From positions 1-38,885 of the forward strand of contig CALQQB010000042.1 of NCBI GenBank assembly GCA_943332615.1: 38,885 nt of DNA, written 5' to 3'. This DNA is from Phenylobacterium deserti. GTDB taxonomy: Bacteria; Pseudomonadota; Alphaproteobacteria; Caulobacterales; Caulobacteraceae. Positions 14,647 to 23,631 of the stretch are shown here, in pieces. Each line of letters starts with the position of its first letter. Within the stretch, counting starts at the first letter, position 1. The translations under genes and the position numbers were made by a program. The notes below the pieces were generated by a model. The model did not search any database, was not told the origin of the DNA, and saw nothing but the letters and a program-made list of their open reading frames with translations.

Positions 14647-17027
14647 GCCGCGCTCCGGCCTTCCATGAAGGTGGGCAGCCATGCCGCCGGCTCGTCGCCG
14701 ACCTGTTGGCGCAGCGCGTCGAGGCGCCGCACGGTGCGTTCGGTGCCGGCCAGCACCGCCAGTTCGCCGCCGAGACCCGTCAGGTCCAGTCGCGCCACCA
14801 CGCTGTGGTCGCCGCGCTTGATCAGGAAGCAGCGGGACGTGTCGGGCAGGGTGCGGACGAGCTCGAATTCATGCTCGGTCAGGCCGAAACCATCTACGTA
14901 ATCAGAGGCTTTTGCCCGCGAGTTCGGGAAGAAAATCTGCGTCGCCGCCTGTTCTATGATCGCAGAGGCGATGCGGCTGTCCAGCGCGTCCGAGGCGCTC
15001 TGGGTGCAGAAGCCCACGACGCCGTTCCGCTTCCGGATCGTCTTTTCCCAATCCTTGATCCGGCGCACGAACACCGGGTCGTCCAGCACCTTCCAGCCTT
15101 CATCGACCACGATCAGCGCCGGGTTGCCGTCCAGCCGCTGCTCCAGCCGGTGGAACAGGTACATCATCGCCGGGATGCGGATGGTGGGGCTGTCGAGCAG
15201 CTTGGTCATGTCGAAGCCCAGGATGCGGGTCTCGATGTCCAGCTGGTCGGTGGCGTTGTCGAACAACCAGGCGTGATCGCCCTCGTCGCACCAGGCCGCC
15301 AGCCGCGCGGCCAGATCGCCAGCGCTGGGGCGACGGGCGCCGCGGAACAGTTCGCGCAGGTAGCGCAGCCGGCGGTGATTGTGCGGCTGAGCGTAGTTGG
15401 CGTCGATGGCGTCGGCGATCATCGCCCGGTCGTCGGCGTCGAGGACTTCACCCTCGGCGGTGAGCAGCTGGGCGACCCATTCGGCCAGGAAGGCGCGGTT
15501 GACCGGCGTGTCGGCCATCGCCAGGGGATTGAAGCCCGTGGGCTCGCCGGGAGAGATGACGTCGTAGCGGCCGCCTATGGCGCGGATGAACGGCTCGGCG
15601 CCACGGTCCTTGTCGAAATAGGCGATGCGGGGCTTCAGCCGTTCGGCCTGGGCCAGCAGGAAGGTGAGCAGCACCGTCTTGCCGGAGCCCGAGGGGCCGA
15701 TGACGGTGAAATTGCCCAGGTCGCCGTTGTGGAAGTTGAAGTGATAGGGGCCGAAGGCCGTCGTCTCCAGGACCGCGATCGCCGGGCCCCAGTGATTGCC
15801 CTCGGCCTGGCCGGTCGGGTGGTTGTGGAAGCTGGCGAGGCCCGCGAAATTGCCGACGGAAATCAGAGCTTTCCGCGATATATATTTGAAATTCGCCGGG
15901 AATTGCGCCCAGAACGCGGGTTCAAGGTTGACGTCCTCGCGCACCGCGATGGCGCCGGCTTCGGCCAGCGAGCCCTGGATATCGGCGACACCCTGGTCCA
16001 GCTCCGCCAGGCTGTCGGCCTTGGCCAGGATTGTCAGGTGGTGTTCGCCATAGGCGGCGCGCCCGGCGCCCACGTCGTCGCGGGCCTGGGCCAGTTCGCC
16101 GCGCAGCGAGAAGGCGTCGTCCTCGGCGGCCTTCAGACGCCGCAGCGCCAGCCCCATGCGGTCGAGCGCCGCCTGGCGGTCCACGAAGGCGAAGCTCTCG
16201 GTGAGCACCATTTCCATCGGCAGGCGCAGGACGCCGTCCAACAGGCCGGGCGCGGTACGGGACGGATAGTCCTTCATCGAGACCATGGCCCCGAAGCTGG
16301 GGCCGTCAGGCCCGCCGCCGAACTCCATGGCGTCCAGGCCGAAGCTGAGGCGCTTGGTGGCGATGGCGTTGGAAAGGTCGCCCGTTGGGGCCAGCACCGG
16401 CCGCAGTTCGCCGTTCAGCAGCAGGCTCAGGAACTCGGCGGGCTCCGAGCGCTGGGCGCCGCCGGCGGCGATGTAGAGGCCCAGCGTGCGGGCGCCATAG
16501 GGGGCCAGCGCCGCGGCGAAGGCGTCGCGGGTGGCGTGCAACTCGCGTAGGTCGCGGCCGATGTCGGCGTCGCGTGCGCGTGGCCCCTTCAGCAGCCTCT
16601 CCAGGAAGCCGGCGCCGCCCTGGGTCGGCCGGAGCACGAGGCTAAGGAAAATGTCGTTCACATAGAGCTGGCGGCTGGCCAGCTGCTCGCGCCAGCGGGT
16701 GTCGAGGGTGGCGCAGAACGGCTCTTCCGGACCCGGCGGGAAGGCGGGGTTCACGCGTCGGCGGACGACGTGATGATAGACCGCCAGCCGGGAGCTCGCC
16801 GCGCCGCGCAGCACGGTCTCGCGAATGGCCTTGCGGTAGTTCAGCTCCTCGTCCGGCGCGGTCTCGAACGGGAAACCGGCCAGGTGCAGTGTCTGGACGA
16901 GCAGCCCGTCGCGGGTGCGCAGCGTCACGTCGTCCACGTGGCCGGCATAGGGCAGCCGTTCGCCCACTGCCGCTTCGCGGGGCGCCAGCACCTTGGCCGC
17001 ACCCGTCGTCATGAACGTCGCGCTCAT
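14643..17027 (-). CDS. virB4: Type IV secretion ATPase VirB4 (TrbE/CagE family)
   Basis: VirB4 is the large inner-membrane-associated ATPase that energises substrate movement and pilus biogenesis. The 794-residue length matches the family. Walker A is GPSGSGKT (444-451) in the context NFTVIGPSGSGKTVLL, and Walker B is ALIVVDEGW (637-645). The C-terminal NGVVGFCTQSASDAL and FFPNSRA motifs are also typical. The N-terminal CagE/TrbE domain (about 180-390) is intact. The ATG at 17027 overlaps the virB3 TGA as ATGA. The stop overlaps the start of a 29-codon micro-ORF. Nothing suggests truncation, so the system is likely functional. Confidence 0.96.
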   Translation of the reverse strand: MSATFMTTGAAKVLAPREAAVGERLPYAGHVDDVTLRTRDGLLVQTLHLAGFPFETAPDEELNYRKAIRETVLRGAASSRLAVYHHVVRRRVNPAFPPGPEEPFCATLDTRWREQLASRQLYVNDIFLSLVLRPTQGGAGFLERLLKGPRARDADIGRDLRELHATRDAFAAALAPYGARTLGLYIAAGGAQRSEPAEFLSLLLNGELRPVLAPTGDLSNAIATKRLSFGLDAMEFGGGPDGPSFGAMVSMKDYPSRTAPGLLDGVLRLPMEMVLTESFAFVDRQAALDRMGLALRRLKAAEDDAFSLRGELAQARDDVGAGRAAYGEHHLTILAKADSLAELDQGVADIQGSLAEAGAIAVREDVNLEPAFWAQFPANFKYISRKALISVGNFAGLASFHNHPTGQAEGNHWGPAIAVLETTAFGPYHFNFHNGDLGNFTVIGPSGSGKTVLLTFLLAQAERLKPRIAYFDKDRGAEPFIRAIGGRYDVISPGEPTGFNPLAMADTPVNRAFLAEWVAQLLTAEGEVLDADDRAMIADAIDANYAQPHNHRRLRYLRELFRGARRPSAGDLAARLAAWCDEGDHAWLFDNATDQLDIETRILGFDMTKLLDSPTIRIPAMMYLFHRLEQRLDGNPALIVVDEGWKVLDDPVFVRRIKDWEKTIRKRNGVVGFCTQSASDALDSRIASAIIEQAATQIFFPNSRAKASDYVDGFGLTEHEFELVRTLPDTSRCFLIKRGDHSVVARLDLTGLGGELAVLAGTERTVRRLDALRQQVGDEPAAWLPTFMEGRSAA

Positions 17028-17308
17028 GGCCGGTACGAATTCCCGCGCCAGAATCCGAAGTTTTTTACCCTCGGGCAGGTGCGCAGCTTGGTGATCCAGA
17101 GATCGAAGAACCGCGGCTCCCGCAGCGAGCCGACATAGCCCACCGCATGCAACAGCACGGCAAGCCCCAGAACCCAGAACGAGCGGGTGATCAGGAACGC
17201 CTCGCCGGTGACGATCAGGTTCAGCACAGCGTAGGAATAGGTCACGCCACCGATCATCTGGGGCCGCGTCAGCGCGGAGAAGACGGGATCGGAGGCGAGC
17301 CGGCTCAT
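17024..17308 (-). CDS. virB3: Type IV secretion protein VirB3
   Basis: VirB3 is a short inner-membrane protein that works with VirB4. The 94-residue product carries the family hallmark DPVFSALTRPQMIGG (residues 7-21) and two adjacent hydrophobic helices (about 22-42 and 44-62), followed by a basic cytoplasmic tail. It begins four bases after the virB2 stop and ends in an ATGA overlap with virB4. VirB3 and VirB4 are separate here, whereas some systems fuse them. Confidence 0.93.
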   Translation of the reverse strand: MSRLASDPVFSALTRPQMIGGVTYSYAVLNLIVTGEAFLITRSFWVLGLAVLLHAVGYVGSLREPRFFDLWITKLRTCPRVKNFGFWRGNSYRP

Positions 17309-17312
17309 ACGC

Positions 17313-17675
17313 TTACAGGGCTCCAGCCAGGCTGCGGATGCCGGCCACGATGGATACGGCGCCGAAGATGACGAAGATGCCTACCAGCACGATCAGGCCG
17401 CGCCGCCACTCGAAGCGGCCGGTAAGCATCAGGTAGCCGATGATCGCCACGGCGATCACCGCGGCGGTCGTGGCCAGATTGCCCAGCAGGGTGCCTTGCA
17501 CCCAGGTGAGGGCGCCCAGCAGAGGCGAAGATCCGGCCGGGTCGGCGACCTGAGCGTGGGCGGCGGGGGCGGCGAGGGTTATCGCGACGGCAAGGACGGC
17601 CGGAACGGTAGGGAGGGCGTGAGACGGCTGCATGACGTGAGCGGCTACCGGTCTTCTATGACTATTGAGTGACAT
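17313..17675 (-). CDS. virB2: Type IV pilin-like protein VirB2/TrbC
   Basis: VirB2 is the major pilin of conjugative-type pili. The ~120-residue product has a long basic N terminus, a signal peptide ending APAAHA before QVADP, and two hydrophobic helices (NLATTAAVIAVAIIGYLMLTG and LIVLVGIFVIFGAVSIVAGI) joined by a short RFEWRRG turn, the classic VirB2 hairpin. Two starts are possible: ATG at 17675, used here, and ATG at 17633, which gives a tighter signal peptide. Neither has a strong ribosome binding site. It is the first gene of the VirB operon; 180 bases separate it from the end of the TonB receptor gene upstream, and a promoter should lie there. Confidence 0.88.
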   Translation of the reverse strand: MSLNSHRRPVAAHVMQPSHALPTVPAVLAVAITLAAPAAHAQVADPAGSSPLLGALTWVQGTLLGNLATTAAVIAVAIIGYLMLTGRFEWRRGLIVLVGIFVIFGAVSIVAGIRSLAGAL

Positions 17676-17855
17676 GCCCCAGTTTTGCGCGACTGGCGGG
17701 CCTAGGGCAACGCCTTCGGCCGAACGCAGTGGCATATGGGCCATTCCGTTGGCGCGGCGCAGATCCCGACATCGGGTCCGCACCGACGGTGACCGGTTAA
17801 GCATAGGCCGGCCACGACATTGCCCCAGTACCGCAGGGCCCGTGCCGGCCCAGCA

Positions 17856-20504
17856 TCAGAACCGCGCGGTGAGACCCATGGAGAACGTGCGGCCCAAGTC
17901 ATAGGTGTTGGTGTCAAACCGCTTTCCACCAGCTTCCTGGAATTCCTCGGAGTCGGCGCCGTTGAGGTTCCGCGCCTCGAAGGAACCGGTGAACTCACGA
18001 TCGGCGATCGTGAATTTCTTCCGATAGACGAAGTCCACGCGAAGGCCGGGATCCTGGATCAGGTCAGGAAGGTCGGCGCTGCTCGATCGCGCCGAGACCC
18101 GGTCGCTGGCATAGGTTACCAACAGCGTCGCCTGCGACCCGGCGTCCTCGTCCTCAAAGCCGAGCTGTAGATTGGCCAGGTGATCTGATTGGCCTTGCAG
18201 GCGCTGGCCGGCGCGGACGTAGTCGCTGGCGCGCGGCGTTGAGCGAACGCCTGTGGTGTTGAGCACAATCGTGTCGCCCTGTCCGACCTTCAACTTTGAT
18301 TTTGAGTAGGTGTAGTTGAGGGAGATCAGCCAGCGCTTGCTATCGGTCCATGAAATACCGAAATCGTGCTCGAAGTATTTCTTGAGTTCGACCTCGACAC
18401 CGTAGATTTCGGCCTCAGGCGCGTTGAAGAACGTCTGCTGAAAGGCGCCGTCCGACCCGAGCACGGCTAGGGTCTCAACCGGCTTCTTCAGCTTCTTGTA
18501 AAAGACGCCAGCGGTAAAATACTGGCCCTTTTCGAAGTAGTTCTCGTACCGGGCGTCAGCATTGTAGAATTCGGTATCCGCGAGAAATGGATTTCCGGTC
18601 AGGATGCGGTCCGTGTCGGTGTCGCGATAGCGTTGCGGGGCGAGTTCGCGAAACTGCGGGCGACCGATCGTCTTTGACGCCCCGATGCGAAACTGCTGAT
18701 CCTCGGCGAAGTTCCAGGTCAGGGTCGCCGCCGGGAGGAAGTACTTTTCGGAAATCGTTCGGCCGAACAGGGGCCCTGCCGCCAGGTTGAAGATGTCGAA
18801 GGTCCTGATGGACTCGTCGGCGTCCTCATAGCGAACACCGAAGCTGCCGCGCAGGAGGGGACGAATCTCCGAGTCGATCTGCGCATAGACGGCGTTCACC
18901 TCCAGCCCCGCGCGGAAGAAGGCTGCGTCCCCGGTCAACGCCGAACCGGTCAGTTCGCGCAGGACCACGATGTCGTCATTGATGTTTCGGTCGGAGACCA
19001 GAAAGTCGATCCGCTCCGTGCCGTAGCGGAGCGGGTCCCAGTTGCGGCCCTGATCGTAGGTGAAGTCCCGGCGCACGGAGCTCCGATCATTCTTCTGCCA
19101 AGCGTATCCGACTTTCAGCTCGGCTTGCCTGACGAACGTGACGGGCAACTCGTAGGTGAGGTCGATGTTGGCGGAGCCGATGTTTTCGTCGAGGTCGGAG
19201 AACGACACCAGCTGGTTGGCGCCCGACAGAAGGGCGGTCCGCTGACCGTCGGCCCGGAGGCCGTAACGATATGAGCGTTCGTAGGGCGCCTCTCGCGTGG
19301 TGCGACCATAGGTGCCGCGCCACTCGATGCCGACGTCGCCCAACTGGTGCTTGCCGGTCAGCTGGCTCAGTTGGAGCTCGCGGCGATACCACTCCGTATT
19401 GAATCCCGTGACATTGGCGTCGCCCTGCGATTGCGCCGTGTTCTGCGTGATGCGGGCGCGTTTCGAGGTCGAGCGGATCCACAGCCCCGTATAATGCACT
19501 TCGTTGTCGTCGTTTTCCCACGCCAGCCCGCCAAGGCCGCTCCAACCGATGTCGTTCTGATTGGCCTCAAAGCGGGCATCACTAGCGAGCGTCAGGCCGC
19601 CGATATCCGGGACTGTCGATTGACGTACGCCGTTTCTATTCAGCCAGCTGTTGCGATAGCTCAGGACCCCAACCACGCCGAAGCGGCCATAGTCCGTGTC
19701 GAAGCCACGCCCGCCAGCGACATCGATATTGCCATTGGGATTGACGCGTTCGCGCTGGATCACATTGAGCGGCGCATTGGTGAAGCTGCGCGCGATGGCC
19801 TTGTACTGGTCCTGAGTCAGACCGCCGGTCGCGGCGTTGGCGACCACCGGGCGATCGGACGCGAACTGCCGGATGCCGACGGGCAGCTTTCGCGCGCCCT
19901 TGTCGAAGCCGAGATCGTCCGTCTCGGAGCCGTAGTACGTCAGGCCCCGCTCGTCGGTTGTCTCGGTGTCGAACCCGAGCCCGACTCCGATGCTGAGATA
20001 GGGTTTGTCCGGGATACCGACCGTCTTCAAATCGATCAAACCGCCGCCGAATTCGCCGGGGTAGTTGGCCGAGAACGTTTTCTGAACCGAGGTTCCGGCC
20101 AGGATCGACGCGGGAAACAGGTCCAGCGGCACGACCCGCTGCAGGGGTTCAGGGCTTGGAAGCGGCGACCCGTTCAGCAGCGCCTGCGAATAGCGTTCGC
20201 CGAGGCCGCGGACATACACGTAGCGACCGGACACGATCGACAGTCCGGTGATCCGGGTCAGGGCCTGGGCGGCGGTGTCGTCTCCGGCGCGCTGTATGTC
20301 CTCGACGCTGAGGAAGTTGGCGACCTCGGCGGTGTCCCGGATCTGGTCCGGAATGAAGCGGCCGTTGACGATGATTTCTTCGACTTCGCTCGGAGGCGTT
20401 GCCGCCGAGGCTGCGGACGCGGTCTGCGCGTGGGCCAGCGGGGCGGCGGTAAGCGCGGTCCCCGCGAGCAACAGGGCGCTGAAGGTGCGGAACGTGGCTT
20501 TCAT
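17856..20504 (-). CDS. TonB-dependent outer-membrane receptor (lipoprotein-paired type)
   Basis: The 882-residue protein has a signal peptide (MKATFRTFSALLLAGTALTA, ending AHA), a TonB-box-like EEIIVNG, a plug domain (AQALTRITGLSIVSGRYVYVRGLGERYSQALLNG) and a C-terminal beta-barrel ending in phenylalanine (TFSMGLTARF). It takes up a ligand across the outer membrane with TonB energy. The ATG at 20504 is chosen for the signal peptide; the frame is open upstream but not receptor-like. The upstream gene, 74 bases away on the same strand, encodes a secreted lipoprotein, so they likely form a capture-and-uptake pair. The substrate is unknown. This is a different subtype from the receptor at 35272. 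Confidence 0.93.
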   Translation of the reverse strand: MKATFRTFSALLLAGTALTAAPLAHAQTASAASAATPPSEVEEIIVNGRFIPDQIRDTAEVANFLSVEDIQRAGDDTAAQALTRITGLSIVSGRYVYVRGLGERYSQALLNGSPLPSPEPLQRVVPLDLFPASILAGTSVQKTFSANYPGEFGGGLIDLKTVGIPDKPYLSIGVGLGFDTETTDERGLTYYGSETDDLGFDKGARKLPVGIRQFASDRPVVANAATGGLTQDQYKAIARSFTNAPLNVIQRERVNPNGNIDVAGGRGFDTDYGRFGVVGVLSYRNSWLNRNGVRQSTVPDIGGLTLASDARFEANQNDIGWSGLGGLAWENDDNEVHYTGLWIRSTSKRARITQNTAQSQGDANVTGFNTEWYRRELQLSQLTGKHQLGDVGIEWRGTYGRTTREAPYERSYRYGLRADGQRTALLSGANQLVSFSDLDENIGSANIDLTYELPVTFVRQAELKVGYAWQKNDRSSVRRDFTYDQGRNWDPLRYGTERIDFLVSDRNINDDIVVLRELTGSALTGDAAFFRAGLEVNAVYAQIDSEIRPLLRGSFGVRYEDADESIRTFDIFNLAAGPLFGRTISEKYFLPAATLTWNFAEDQQFRIGASKTIGRPQFRELAPQRYRDTDTDRILTGNPFLADTEFYNADARYENYFEKGQYFTAGVFYKKLKKPVETLAVLGSDGAFQQTFFNAPEAEIYGVEVELKKYFEHDFGISWTDSKRWLISLNYTYSKSKLKVGQGDTIVLNTTGVRSTPRASDYVRAGQRLQGQSDHLANLQLGFEDEDAGSQATLLVTYASDRVSARSSSADLPDLIQDPGLRVDFVYRKKFTIADREFTGSFEARNLNGADSEEFQEAGGKRFDTNTYDLGRTFSMGLTARF

Positions 20505-20578
20505 CGGTGTGTCAGGCCTTCGTCGGAAGGATGGGATCATGCGGCGGAGGCTGGCTCCGCCGCCCGTGGTTGCCGCCT

Positions 20579-22093
20579 TCAGCAGGACGCTGCGCCGGCG
20601 AGGCCGCAGGTCCAGCCGACGTACCAATTGTCGTTGGGACCGGAGACCGCGCCGATGTAGCTCACGGCCAGGAAGAAGGGGGAGACTGTCGTCGGGTTCG
20701 TCGCCAGCCGGCCGCTCTCGTTGCCGCCGTTGATGAACACCTGGCTCAAGGTCGAAACATAGCCCGTGGCCAGATTGTTCGTTCCCGCCGTGAAGAGTGC
20801 TTCAGGCGCGGCGTCCTGATCGCCGTCCGTCGTGCGGTAGGGGCCGCGGGCGCAGGAGAACACAACAGAGCGGAAGGTCGGTTTCGGGTCGGCCACTGTA
20901 CTGGCGCCGTCGATATCCAGGCAGAAGATCGCGGCATTGGCCGACACCACCAGCCCGTTCACGAAGTCGTACCGGGTGCCGCTGTTGAGCAGGAGCCCTT
21001 GGTGCTGGCGGGAGTCGAACACCGAGGTGGCAAGACCCACCCGGCAGGTGAAATTCGAGACCTTGGGGCTGGACCGGAGCAGCGGGACGCCGCCAGAGGT
21101 GGAGCCCGCCGTTGATGCCTCGAAGCAACGGTCTTCCTCGGTCGGATTGTCCGAGAAGTTGATGACGAACTGCGCCGCGCCGGTGAAGCCCTCGTCAGTG
21201 TCGAAGCCGTCATCGTCCCATTGATCGAGGACAAGATGTCGGACGTTGACGGTGCCGCCAAAGAACTCGACCGCGTCGTCGGCCGATCCATGGACCTGAA
21301 CGAAATCAACGGTGGTTCCGCTGCCAACGCCGCCAAACGTGATGCCATTCAGCTCCTCGTTCGGGGCGACCTCGTACCCGGCCTCCTTCACCTGGATATA
21401 GCGAAGGATCCCGCTCGACTCGGTGGGAGCGTTGCCGCCCCAGTTGATCGTCTGGATCGCCTCGAACCGGAACTCACAGTTCACCGGGTTCGCGGGGAAG
21501 CTCGTCACCGTCGGCGGGCAGCGGTTTATCGGCGCACGCCCGGCCAGGACCAATCCGCCCCACTGGCCTTTCAGGTCCGGCCCGCCATTCAGGTCGTTCA
21601 GGCTGGTGAAGATAATCGGTCGCGAGGCGGTGCCGTCCGCGATCATCTGCGAACCGCGATTGACGACCAGGTATTCAGCGATGCCGCCAAACAGGGTCGC
21701 GCCCGGCTCAACCGTCAGAACGCCGGCCCGTGCGCCGGCCCGCGGGTTCTGAGCATCCGCGCCCTGATCTTCGCCAACCTCAACCTTGCCATCGATCCGG
21801 TAGGCGGTGCCGGGCCGGAACGGGATGGTAAAGCTGCCGGTGATCAGCCGCGGAATGCCGCAGGACCGCAGCGTGCCGTTGGCGACCGTACCCAGGTTGA
21901 TGAAGCCCGTCGGGCAATCGGCGGAGGCCTGGCCGTTTCCGCCCGTAGAGGTCCCGGTCCCCCCGGTTCCGCCGGTGGCGAACGCGCCCTCACCGGGTGA
22001 GGCGACATTGGAACCGCCACCTCCGCAAGAGGCGAGAGCCAATGCGCTCATCGCAGCAAGAAAAGGGGCCTTGAGCTTGCCGACGCCGAGCAT
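20579..22093 (-). CDS. Secreted lipoprotein partnered with a TonB receptor
   Basis: The 504-residue product begins with a lipoprotein signal (LKAPFLAAMSALALASCGGGG, lipobox ASC) followed by a flexible Gly/Ser/Thr-rich linker to about residue 60. The rest is beta-rich with repeated short strands and turns (GVLTVEPGATLFGG, LNGITFGGVGSGTTVDFVQVHGSADDAVEFFGG, FDTDEGFTGAAQFVIN), suggesting a right-handed beta-helix like those of carbohydrate-active proteins. Several cysteine pairs suggest disulfides. I choose the ATG at 22093 because GGAG lies six bases upstream; the GTG at 22105 lacks a site. The TonB receptor gene follows 74 bases later. By analogy with other receptor-lipoprotein pairs it may sit on the cell surface and bind the ligand; this is inference. 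Confidence 0.8.
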   Translation of the reverse strand: MLGVGKLKAPFLAAMSALALASCGGGGSNVASPGEGAFATGGTGGTGTSTGGNGQASADCPTGFINLGTVANGTLRSCGIPRLITGSFTIPFRPGTAYRIDGKVEVGEDQGADAQNPRAGARAGVLTVEPGATLFGGIAEYLVVNRGSQMIADGTASRPIIFTSLNDLNGGPDLKGQWGGLVLAGRAPINRCPPTVTSFPANPVNCEFRFEAIQTINWGGNAPTESSGILRYIQVKEAGYEVAPNEELNGITFGGVGSGTTVDFVQVHGSADDAVEFFGGTVNVRHLVLDQWDDDGFDTDEGFTGAAQFVINFSDNPTEEDRCFEASTAGSTSGGVPLLRSSPKVSNFTCRVGLATSVFDSRQHQGLLLNSGTRYDFVNGLVVSANAAIFCLDIDGASTVADPKPTFRSVVFSCARGPYRTTDGDQDAAPEALFTAGTNNLATGYVSTLSQVFINGGNESGRLATNPTTVSPFFLAVSYIGAVSGPNDNWYVGWTCGLAGAASC

Positions 22094-22406
22094 CCAGATC
22101 TCCACGGGTTCTAAAAAGTCGTGTGAAGCGCACGGAAGAACGGCATCGCCGATGACTGCCCCCGCACCCCACTTGGATGCACTTCTAGCCGCGCACTGTG
22201 ACGCTCAGCCGTACCTCTCGTGACGAATCTGCGTCAGTGGCGGCCCAAACGCAGCGTAGGTGTCGCGTGCCCCTCTCAAACGCCCCCGCGGCCTAAGCGT
22301 TGTGTGACCCGGAGCTTCGCCGGCAAGCCGTCATGGTTCGTGGCGGGTGCTCAATAGAGGCCTGGCGGCAAAGGCCTCGCGGAGTCGTCGGCAGATGGAT
22401 GATCGA
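22094..22406. other. Non-coding stretch upstream of the lipoprotein-receptor pair
   Basis: No convincing gene is seen in these 313 bases. They should contain the promoter of the lipoprotein gene. A 6-bp inverted repeat GAGGCC / GGCCTC (22357-22362 and 22373-22378) lies just after the recombinase-like gene but has no T tract. Confidence 0.5.
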
Positions 22407-23057
22407 CTAGGCGCTCGGCAACGACCTGACCCGGGCGCCAGACTCTTCCCCGTCGACCATCCGCGGCCCGGTGCGGCTCAGAATCCGGGACACCTCTTTC
22501 GGCGACAGCCGGAACAGCAGGCCGATCGTGCGCAGGGAACTGCCCCGACGCTGCATGTCGCGTGCGAACCGCAACTGGTGTTGGGTGAGATTGGTATTAG
22601 AGGCGGAAGTCCGGACATCTGACCGGGTCGTGGCCGGCGCGCTGCGTATCGCCGGCAGGCTTGGATCGAGTCTGTCGCTGCGGACCCGGCCGCGCGAGTG
22701 CGTCGGGCATCGGGTTTCGTGAGCGGCGAGCAAATCAAGGACCCGTGGAACCGAGTCACTCGGAACGAGGCTCTCCGGTCGCGGACCGCCGACGATCTGA
22801 AGCGTAACGCCGGCCTCTAGGAACTGCCTGAGCAGACGGGCAAGCTCGCCGGTGGTGAGCCCGAAGCTCTCCAACCCAAACACCAGCACGGCATCACTCC
22901 GCTTCAAACTGGACAGCAATTGAAGCAGCCCTCGTCGCCCCTGAACGGTCGGGTTGACCTCCTCAAGCACGACATCGGACCCCGACCGCGCGATCAGGTT
23001 TCGCTGCAAGCTCGTCGATGGAAGGTCCGGTGATGACCGGACGACGCCGTAGCGCAC
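22407..23057 (-). CDS. Serine-recombinase-like protein lacking catalytic arginines
   Basis: The 216-residue protein has a resolvase-type N-terminal fold (1-90): YGVVRSS replaces the usual YxRVST, then LEEVNPTVQGRRGLLQLLSSLKRSDAVLVFGLESFGLTTGELARLL matches the family's EE..SG...RP.L...L..L..GD.LVV..LDRLGRS..DL. The arginines of DRLGRS are replaced (ESFGLT), and the YxR arginine is valine, so strand exchange is not expected. A basic Ser/Arg-rich linker leads to a C-terminal helix-turn-helix (LTQHQLRFARDMQRRGSSLRTIGLLFRLSPKEVSRIL). I choose the GTG at 23057 because GGAGGAG lies eight bases upstream and it places Tyr at residue 3, as in the family; a TTG at 23078 is possible. It may act as a DNA-binding regulator rather than a recombinase. 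Confidence 0.7.
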   Translation of the reverse strand: MRYGVVRSSPDLPSTSLQRNLIARSGSDVVLEEVNPTVQGRRGLLQLLSSLKRSDAVLVFGLESFGLTTGELARLLRQFLEAGVTLQIVGGPRPESLVPSDSVPRVLDLLAAHETRCPTHSRGRVRSDRLDPSLPAIRSAPATTRSDVRTSASNTNLTQHQLRFARDMQRRGSSLRTIGLLFRLSPKEVSRILSRTGPRMVDGEESGARVRSLPSA

Positions 23058-23300
23058 CCTGCGAGGCTCCTCCCACAATGGCGATCCGCAGGCAAAGTGC
23101 TAGCGCCGCCCCCCGATGTGATCTGTTGGCGAAGTGGCGACAGGCTGGTGACGGTTTGGCGATTTTACCGTGACAAATGTCTGGCGCGGAACGCATCGCA
23201 AGATTCAGTGATGTGTGTCGTAAATCAGTCGCACAGCTCTGTTATCTGTTAGGGTTTTTCCCAAAGAGTGGTGATCAGCTACTCAAGGGAGGAATAAGCC

Positions 23301-23591
23301 ATGCGGCAGATGATCTTGGCGATCGTGCTTTCAGCCCTGGCGGTGGGCCCCGCTCTTGCCAGGGACGTTTCAAAGTCCATGAGCAGCCCCACGGGTGAAG
23401 CAAAGGCAAATGTGCGAGCGGTTTATATCTGTGACAAGTCCGCGATGACCCGTCGCGCGTTCGCCCGTGAGTTCGGGTCGGCGGAGTTTGTCAGCGCTGA
23501 CGCGGCGACGAGCGGCCAGGCTTGGCCAGCGCCCAGGTGTATCTCCGCGAGGGAGGCAAGGCGCCTGCGCCAGATGGCCAGCACCCGATAA
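23301..23591 (+). CDS. Small secreted protein with a cysteine pair, unknown function
   Basis: The 96-residue protein has a clear signal peptide (MRQMILAIVLSALAVGPALA, cleavage near residue 20) and a basic mature part with two cysteines (Cys44 in VYICDKS and Cys80 in APRCIS) that could form a disulfide in the periplasm. The ribosome binding site GGGAGG is excellent (about eight bases before the ATG). It is followed by the convergent transglycosylase gene 40 bases away. I do not recognise the family. Confidence 0.75.
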   Translation: MRQMILAIVLSALAVGPALARDVSKSMSSPTGEAKANVRAVYICDKSAMTRRAFAREFGSAEFVSADAATSGQAWPAPRCISAREARRLRQMASTR

Positions 23592-23631
23592 GATTCCTGT
23601 CGGCCGAATTCAGCGACCGAGGCCTTCGCCG

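Noticed and set aside
14706..16550. 614-codon open frame on the plus strand opposite virB4
   Set aside because: It is a GC-bias shadow of virB4, which has intact motifs; the plus-strand protein is low-complexity and unlike any family.
22407..23057. Serine recombinase as a sign of a transposon or integrative element
   Set aside because: Catalytic residues are missing, and no terminal repeats, att sites or cargo boundaries are seen around it.
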